This document shows, in pieces, positions 57,590 to 64,000 of a stretch of DNA of 64,000 bases (position 1 is the first letter of the stretch; each line of letters starts with the position of its first letter). The DNA is from Ligula intestinalis (taxonomy: Eukaryota; Platyhelminthes; Cestoda; Diphyllobothriidea; Diphyllobothriidae), in NCBI GenBank assembly GCA_036362985.1, contig JAYGXS010000009.1:24341128-24405127 (forward strand). Reading direction: 5' to 3'. Both the position numbers and the translations under genes were made by a program. The notes beneath the pieces were generated by a model that was not told where the DNA came from, made no database searches, and saw only the letters and a program-made list of their open reading frames with translations.

Positions 57590-58350
57590 TTAGGCCTGTC
57601 TCCAGGAAGTACAAATCACTTATTTTGGATCTCTGTTTTCGCAATTTCCAGCTTGATATGTATTTAAACATAAACTGCACGAGGTCATGCAAGTTCATTC
57701 GAAAATTTCAAATGAGACTGATGGCAAAAAGTCACTTTTTAATGGTTTTCCCGTCTTCAATAAACCCTCAAACAACCGCATTACCAATGAGCCACGCCGC
57801 GTTCGGTCACACACTGCCGTCACCGATGGAGGTGTGTCCAAAGCTGACACAAAAGGCTGCTTTGATCCGATCCAAGCCACACCGCCCTGCCAAGTTTCAA
57901 GGTCAGGAGCCCCTCGTGACGTTGCAGTTGGCACTGCCTTGGGTAAACCGAACTTGTACATAACCTACGAACGGAACTGAAAAGCTGTGCGCGTTTTGGA
58001 AGGTTGCGATGATGAGGCTGCGTTAATCCAGCGGTTTTGGAAGATATTTGTGACAGCTTCCTTTCCGACGAAGCAGAGTGAAGTAAACTGCAAAAGATCG
58101 GAATGCGTATTCTTTAGTTTATGCCCCTAAAAATCTATTTGATTGGTCAGAAATATGATTGTTACTAGGAAGAGTTCATAATATGGTCGTTGCACTATAG
58201 TTCATTCTGTAGCACAAGCAGAAACCATTCGAGGCGAAACAGGTCGCTAACCATCTTAAAAGCGACCCACTCACTAAAACTGCAAATTGAATTAACTTAT
58301 ATTTCTTTGCTTTTTCTTGGTTTCGGATGAATGCAAAATACTTTTTAAAA
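57590..58350 (+). repeat. Repeat family B, long copy
   Basis: GGCCTGTCTCCAGGAAGTAC, CATAAACTGCACGAGGTCAT, GTCCAAAGCTGACACAAAAG and GGTTTTGGAAGATATTTGT run colinear with 53700-54560. It directly follows PLE fragment J. Confidence 0.72.
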
Positions 58351-60298
58351 AAGTGAATGAAAAATATATTTTCTCGTAATCGTTTCGTGGGAAATTAAGA
58401 GTTCTGATTTTTTGGTCACAGAATCGTACCATTGGGTTTGACAGAAGTTACAGATCTGATCTTTAATGATTATGCAATGCCTCTTCCAATAACGTCCTAC
58501 ATGTCCACCTACCACTGCCGTTCATGGAACATACTTGCTGCAAATGTATTGCAAGCTTTCATGATAATTCTTTTATGCTTCCTCATTAGCTTAGATAAAT
58601 GCAGTATTTTCCCATAACTAAATGTGCGCAGCTGGTAGGTAAGGAATCTCAAACATGAGGAACCAAGGAAGTGATTTCAGAAAATCAAGGTGCCTCTTCG
58701 CTTTATCCAGAATTTGAATGAGGTATAATTCGCTTAATATTATTTCGGTAAAGACATTCCCTCCGTCAAATTTATCTTGATTTTATTGACATTAAAGGTC
58801 AGTGAACTGATTTATACTATTTAACCAGTCAACAAAGGGTGAGAATGCTTTTTGTAGATAACCGAAAGTAGTGGACTACAATGTTGGTATCCCAGCGTGA
58901 CTGCATCGTCTCGGAATTTTGCTACATGCTATTTCATGCTACAATCTCGCCTTAGTAAACTATTCTAGCCGAAATGAAATCTCAAAATTCTGACTTAGCT
59001 TTCATGAGGTATGCTACGTACTGTAAAGCTTGTTAGAAGGAATAATATCAGTCACATTGGCGGTGATGGGACAGAATTATGAGGAAGTATTCATCAAGGT
59101 TTACCTAAGGTGGTCCTTGGCTGGAGTGTGTAAACAAAATTAAAATCCAGAGAGTGATTGATTGACGTGTGCCAGGTTTGCAGGTGCTCAGTTAAAACAG
59201 CTGCTGGAGCTGATTCTCTATCTCATGAAAGCTCATAAGCAATTTTGAAATTTATTTTCTCGTCGAAAAAAATTGTCTAAGTCTGGTTAAGTGATCGTAC
59301 AACATTATCTCACTCAGTCATATCCGGATGCCGGCTTTTACAAGACTACCTTTCCACCTGCTTGCAAAAAGTGCATTCCGTAAATAAAGAACTACTTGAA
59401 TATTATTCATTTTATTATTGATTTTCACTGCTCTCATTTATTCAAATCTCGTTTGTAGAAAACAGGCACACAAATATACCATCTTTTACTTGTCCCGTAG
59501 CAAGTTACGCCCTATTCAACTTTCGTACTCGATTTCATAAAATAGTTTCTAATTATGAAATTTTTTTCCGATCATGAAATGTGCATTCATAAAGCAACGC
59601 ATTTGCATATTAAATAATCCTATTTATACGTTATACAACTTGGTACACGTCCATTGCAACATTTTATGAGAACCACGCGACATCTTATCCACATTGATGG
59701 AAAATATTTACATTTCTTTACACAGGATGCATGCAAAATGTAGTCTGGAGACCTTGAATTCAAGGGTAATGTCCGAAGAGGCTCACCTATATTCGACAAT
59801 TTAGAAACTTATTTGAAACGATAAGATATCTTCTTTTAAATATAAGATTTGAATGACTGATTTTAGGGTGTGGGACTGTTTTGAGAATGGCCCATAAAAA
59901 CCTACAGACACTAGCTAACACCCGAAGCACTTTTGATCCAACAGAAAACTCAGAAGGAAAGGTACTAGAGTGTGCATTTTATGCAAGGAAGGTACAACAA
60001 ATGCATTCATTTTTTAAATAGTCTTTTTTCTCGGTTCCTGATCTTGTTTTTTCTGTAGCCGGTAGCGAAGCTGTTCACCAAGTGAGCCATGATCCCTTGA
60101 CATAGGATGAGATTTCAAGTTACATTTTAGAGCTGCCACATTGCTTTTACAGCCTTCTTTTAAATGATTACGTAAAGCATAATGAAAAGCTTGGCAATTC
60201 TTGAACTCTTTCTATCAGTCACAGAGCAGTCATCAAAAACCAACCTCTCTTGCTGTTATTTTATCCTAATTACCGTAATTTGGTTAATGGAGAATTTA
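58351..60298. other. 1.9-kb AT-rich stretch with no recognised gene
   Basis: Short frames only (58432-58617, 61 codons with a hydrophobic end, no support). No repeat ends recognised. Confidence 0.4.
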
Positions 60299-60299
60299 C

Positions 60300-60365
60300 A
60301 TTCAGCGATGATACCCATGTAAGCATTGAGGAAGTCAAGTTAAGCGAACGAACGTTTTCGATTAA
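60300..60365 (+). repeat. PLE 3'-terminal block, second type
   Basis: CAGCGATGATACCCATGTAA, GCATTGAGGAAGTCAAGTTA and AGCGAACGAACGTTTTCGAT; translated SDDTHVSIEEVKLSERTFS. Nearly the same as 29300-29362. Confidence 0.6.
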
Positions 60366-61680
60366 TTAAGCATAAGGCAAATATAAAGGAGGGTAGAGTT
60401 AAAAAAACTTTGAACAGCCAATCAGTAGTAATAAGAAGGAGAGCTAGGGTGTTAGCGGATCAGCAGAGTCAAATTCTATCCATAATTATGGATAAGAGAG
60501 GGGAAAGGATAGGCATAAACCAAGTGTTTTGTGTTATGTATAAAGTGCCGGCCAAAAATTTAGAGTTCCTGCATCAGTGTTTACATGCGATGACAAAGGC
60601 AGTCACCATAGGGCTCATAAACCCGATCTTTTGCGCGCAGAAGACGTAAGTACAGGCACTAGGTCGTCCGCGGCTGGGAACCAAGTCAACATCTGTCCGC
60701 ACGCTTCCTATAACGCCGCGAGACAGCCTTAGAAGAGCGACAGCAGGTGTCTTCATGCCATGAAACGGCGATGAGACAGAAACAGCAAACATCGCAAAGA
60801 CACCCGTGCCATCACGAGACGATGACAGCTTGCGTCCTCACGCCTTCCTACAAAATGCGAGGCAAGGACGAAGGAGTGATACGAACTGATTGTCAGACCT
60901 CTACCTCCCCCCTTTCTGATCCTTCCTTATGACTAGAAGCTGACCCTTTTGGTCCTCAACACCTATCCCCCCCTATCCTGCCTATCTCGATATTTCCTCA
61001 TTGACCCATCCCATCCCTAAAAATTGGAATTATTTATCCGCTACCAATTGGGTTTATAGGACGTGGCATAGCTCATGAAAAATAGAATCGAAACTCTTGA
61101 ATTTAATTTCAGCTAGAATATATTACTTGGGTGATATTGCAGCCTGGAGAAGTACGCAGCAGAAGTACAAGCGACTTCTGTTCCGTTGGGATATTGGTAT
61201 TGCAGTCGACAGTTTTCAGGTACCCACAAATACACAGTCTCTGATGTCTGGTAAACTAGCATAACGATGTTTCGCTGATTTTCACTGTCAATAAAAATCT
61301 AGGCAGATTAATTTTGGCATTTGTACTGAATGTGTCAATATTCAGATGGTTAGGAGGAAATCCATTCCAAAGACGGTATCCTGATGTTACTCAAATATAT
61401 TTCTTTGCTTTTTTCCCAGGATAAGCAGAACTACATCCGCATCTTATTCACTCCTTCTACTTGCTGATACATTTCAAAGCAAGTTGATGGAGTTCGACGT
61501 TTAAACTAGGGAGTACGCAGACTAATCTCTTGCCCCTTGCTTCAGTCCTGTTCCATCGGAAAGAAAACTGTCTCACATCCGCTATGGGTTACGCTACTAT
61601 CCGCTACAAAATGACTTAACCGTCTGGATTGCCCTCGTCTTTTAGTTTGTAGTTGCAAGTCATGGATAATGTGGATTTGC
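60366..61680. other. 1.3-kb stretch with no recognised gene
   Basis: Frames at 60410-60932 have no recognised motif. C-rich around 60900-61010. Confidence 0.4.
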
Positions 61681-61689
61681 CCAGGGCAG

Positions 61690-62245
61690 TGCATGCTGCT
61701 TCGTCAGTCTGCTGGCTCCTGACCTTGACCCTTGAATCGGTGGCGGCTCGGCCTGGATCGGATCAAAGCAGCCTTTTATGTCGCCTTTGGACACACCCCC
61801 GACGGCGACGTCGTTGTGCGGCCGCATGCGGCATGGTGCTTACGTAATGCGGCAGTTTGGGGTTTACTGAAAACTGGAAAAAAAAATCATTCAAAAGTTA
61901 TTTTTTGCCAACAATCTAGGCAGAAATTTTCGAATGTAATTGCACAACCTCGTGCAATTTATGTTCAAATAAAAATCAACCTTGATATTCAGAATTCAGA
62001 ATTGCAAAATAAGTGCATATGTACCTGCTGCAGACAGGCCCAATAATGGAGTCTTAGGGCATCCTACCTTACCAATTATTCATGGTCGCCAGTAAATAGG
62101 CACACCGAAAAGCAGATTATGGTATGACAGTCTCTGCGGCGTGATAGTTCAACCGAAACCTGATGTCAGTTTTGCTCCGCCATATTCAGGAGAAAGTAAG
62201 ACAACTGTGCACAGAAAATGAATTTATTTATGGTAATTTAAATTG
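61690..62245 (-). repeat. Repeat family B, partial copy, opposite strand
   Basis: The complement runs from TTACCATAAATAAATTCATT (62235) through CATAAATTGCACGAGGTTGT to GTCCAAAGGCGACATAAAAG and GCTGCTTTGATCC. It is directly left of PLE fragment K. Confidence 0.72.
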
Positions 62246-62309
62246 TAGGTAGGATCGCAATTGCAAGCGTTTACCACTGCTAGAGGATAGGGATAATAGA
62301 GAAGAAGAA

Positions 62310-63050
62310 TAAGACTTGATCGCTGGGACAATGCGTTTATTCGCCTGACGCTTCGACATCCGTCGCGGATTCATCATCAGAGACATGAGAAGGAAACCGC
62401 AGCAGAAATGGGTAATGCATGCACAGACGTTTGCAGTATCTATAGGATACAGTCATTACTGCAAACATACAGGGACAATTAACGTTAATTGCCTTCTTGC
62501 GCGTGGATAGTTTGTTGGACGGCACGCGGGCTCTGACTTGTTGAACTTTCATCACGGGTGGTGGGCTCGGGCGTGACGATTGCTCGGCCACCTGGCTCAC
62601 CGGTGTTGGCGTAAGATGAGGCGGTGGCCTGTCCGTTCCTCAAGTGAAGACTTGCAATGACCAAATCGAGTTTCGGCATTGAATATGGATCGGGCAAATC
62701 GTTGCACTTGTTGATGGATCGGGGCCCGTGAACCATGACTCAAGTAATTCTCGGCTCACCCGATTGTCACATCTTGCGAACATTTTGGCCTCATCAAATT
62801 TGAATGTGTGGCCAGGTTTCATCGAATGAGCCGCAACTTGAGAATTGGCATCATTTCGCCGCACTGCAGTCGCGTGTTCGGCAATTCGCATCCTGAGAAG
62901 TCTGCCAGTTTCTCCGACATAGTTGCTTTGACTGCAACTGCACCAGATCCTGTAGACAACCCCAGATGTTTCTCGCCGTGGCTGTGGGTCTTTGGCCTTC
63001 ATTATTTGACGCGTTATGGTTGCCTTTGGCCTGTGTGCGACTCCAACTGC
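62310..63050 (-). mobile_element. Penelope-like element fragment K (best preserved GIY-YIG and 3' end)
   Basis: Minus strand. 62640-63002 encodes MKAKDPQPRRETS, GVVYRIWCSC, NYVGETGRLLRMRIAEHATA, SQVAAHSMKPGHTFKFDEAK and SRELLESWF: linker, GIY-like VVY, YVG, Arg (RMR), EH, H and the catalytic-type Glu, all the residues expected of an active domain. One frameshift after SWFTGP moves to 62485-62736 (RSINKCNDLPDPYS) and another to 62337-62600, ending SDDESATDVEASGE. The terminal block AATAAACGCATTGTCCCAGC follows. The RT is absent. It is among the youngest PLE remnants here. Confidence 0.85.
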
Positions 63051-63117
63051 AAGTCTTGGAGGATTTTGGCCTCATCAAATTTAAACGTGTGGCCTGCTCT
63101 CGTTGAATGAGCCATTT
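63051..63117 (-). repeat. Extra PLE segment fused to fragment K
   Basis: The complement encodes HSTRAGHTFKFDEAKIL, the second half of the GIY-YIG domain, directly upstream of the linker of fragment K, where it does not belong. It matches 62765-62830, which marks a chimeric join near 63050. Confidence 0.6.
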
Positions 63118-63420
63118 GCAGTAATTACTGTATCTTATTAATACTGCACACTTATGTGCATGCATAACCCGTTTCTACTGCTGTTTATTATTCATGTCTC
63201 TGATGATGAATCCGCGATGGATGTCGAAACGTCAAGTGGATAAACATATAGTCCCAGCTGTCGAGTCTTCTTCTTCTCAATTGGTTCCTGGGACAAACAT
63301 GTTTGCTTTCATTGGCAGTAGGGATTATACTTATAAGCGAACCTCTGCGGTATTGCGATTTTCCAGTTCTGTGTTAGACAAGTCAGTGCTTAGCGGTAAG
63401 GCTCATTGGCAGTGAGAGTG
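63118..63420 (+). mobile_element. Penelope-like element fragment L (3' tail, plus strand)
   Basis: GTAATTACTGTATCTTATTA, GTGCATGCATAACCCGTTTC and CTCTGATGATGAATCCGCGA, then AAACGTCAAGTGGATAAACA and AGTCCCAGCTGTCGAGTC: the terminal block of fragment K in the opposite orientation, joined back to back with it. It continues with TTTGCTTTCATTGGCAGTAG, shared with 29880 and 46200. Confidence 0.75.
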
Positions 63421-64000
63421 TCGTTGACTCCGGATAACGGACAGCCTGCACTGTCCGCGTTTATTTAACTGGTGAAGGCACGTGTGAATCAGACCAGCGC
63501 CACCCCCTAGACAAGTGTGGTGCCAAGGTTAGCAAGTTTGAGGGAGTAACTGAGGACGGAGGTATTTCCTTCCAGGAGCTATGCAAAAATGTGTTGAACC
63601 AACATGATGGCCAGATCAGGGTACGCTGGCCTGTCTGCGCTCAATCCATCCAGCCGGCTATCCCAGAAGAGCTGCAACGCAGGGTATAGTGACAGGCCTA
63701 GAAGCGAAATCAAGCCGCGTCTGCTATTTTCGTCAAATTCCTGCATCAGAAGTCTTACCGACTGAACAGTATTTAGAAAGAGGAAATAAAATATAACGTA
63801 AGGTCAATTGAAATAACTATCTTATCATGGCACTCAGTGTATACATCTCACCTGAAAATCAAGAATTGGAAGGTTGCCAACTTATGGGATACGTCGGTTC
63901 TCTGAAGACAAAGAACCAGGCTGCAACGACCTTTAGTTTATGCGATCCATATTTCAAACCACAATCAGTTTGGATCCAGGCACCCTGAGTCTGGCCTTGT
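63421..64000. other. Right edge, no recognised gene
   Basis: Flank of PLE fragment L, cut by the window. No open frame with a recognisable product. Confidence 0.4.

Noticed and set aside
63190..63260. Hammerhead-ribozyme-like core (CTGATGA ... GAAAC) in the PLE terminal block
   Set aside because: PLEs can carry hammerhead ribozymes, but here the bases next to the core cannot pair to close stem II (T-C, G-T, A-G), the sister copy at 62350 has GAAG, and the stretch is also explained as the coding sequence for the SDDES tail. Only a covariance search could rescue it.

Overview
This is eukaryotic, repeat-dominated, AT-leaning DNA. The organism is most likely a parasitic flatworm, and by inference a tapeworm with a large genome. 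The reasons are many decayed Penelope-like elements (PLEs: reverse transcriptase plus GIY-YIG endonuclease), tRNA-like SINEs, mariner and LTR debris, long introns and almost no compact coding sequence. I cannot prove the species from the sequence alone.

The only host gene I can support well is an insulin-like peptide (ILP) gene on the minus strand. Exon 1 (38323-38734) encodes a signal peptide, a pro-segment and a B chain. A GT-AG phase-1 intron of 2,092 bp follows. Exon 2 (36085-36230) encodes the end of the C peptide and an A chain. A TATA box lies upstream (38821-38827), and a poly(A) signal with a GU-rich stretch lies downstream (35493-35498). The intron holds a SINE and an internally deleted mariner element. 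A second, much weaker gene candidate is a 73-codon secreted Cys-rich peptide at 33950-34171.

Layout. 1-3.8 kb: two PLE fragments separated by an (ACT)n array. 4.9-5.4 kb: a second (ACT)n array. 5.8-10.6 kb: SINE copies in both orientations, a PLE linker fragment and an unclassified repeat. 10.8-11.1 kb: an open PLE N-terminal fragment. 11.6-16.4 kb: an 830-bp inverted repeat around a 3.1-kb spacer. 17.4-23.2 kb: a cluster of LTR-like units bounded by two copies of a 576-bp terminal-inverted-repeat element whose flanks are swapped. 23.9-26.9 kb: two PLE fragments with GIY-YIG domains. 28.7-31.6 kb: hairpins and inverted pairs. 33.9-39 kb: the gene-bearing island. 39-46 kb: AT-rich DNA with little recognisable. 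46-63.4 kb: alternating PLE 3' parts, SINEs, a family C repeat carrying a 48-bp tandem repeat, and an approximately 0.9-kb family B repeat.

Nearly all PLE coding remnants lie on the minus strand and all but a few carry stops or frameshifts. The ILP gene, if expressed, would act through secretion and an insulin-receptor pathway. Nothing else here looks functionally linked to it. All repeat boundaries and similarities were judged by eye and are approximate.
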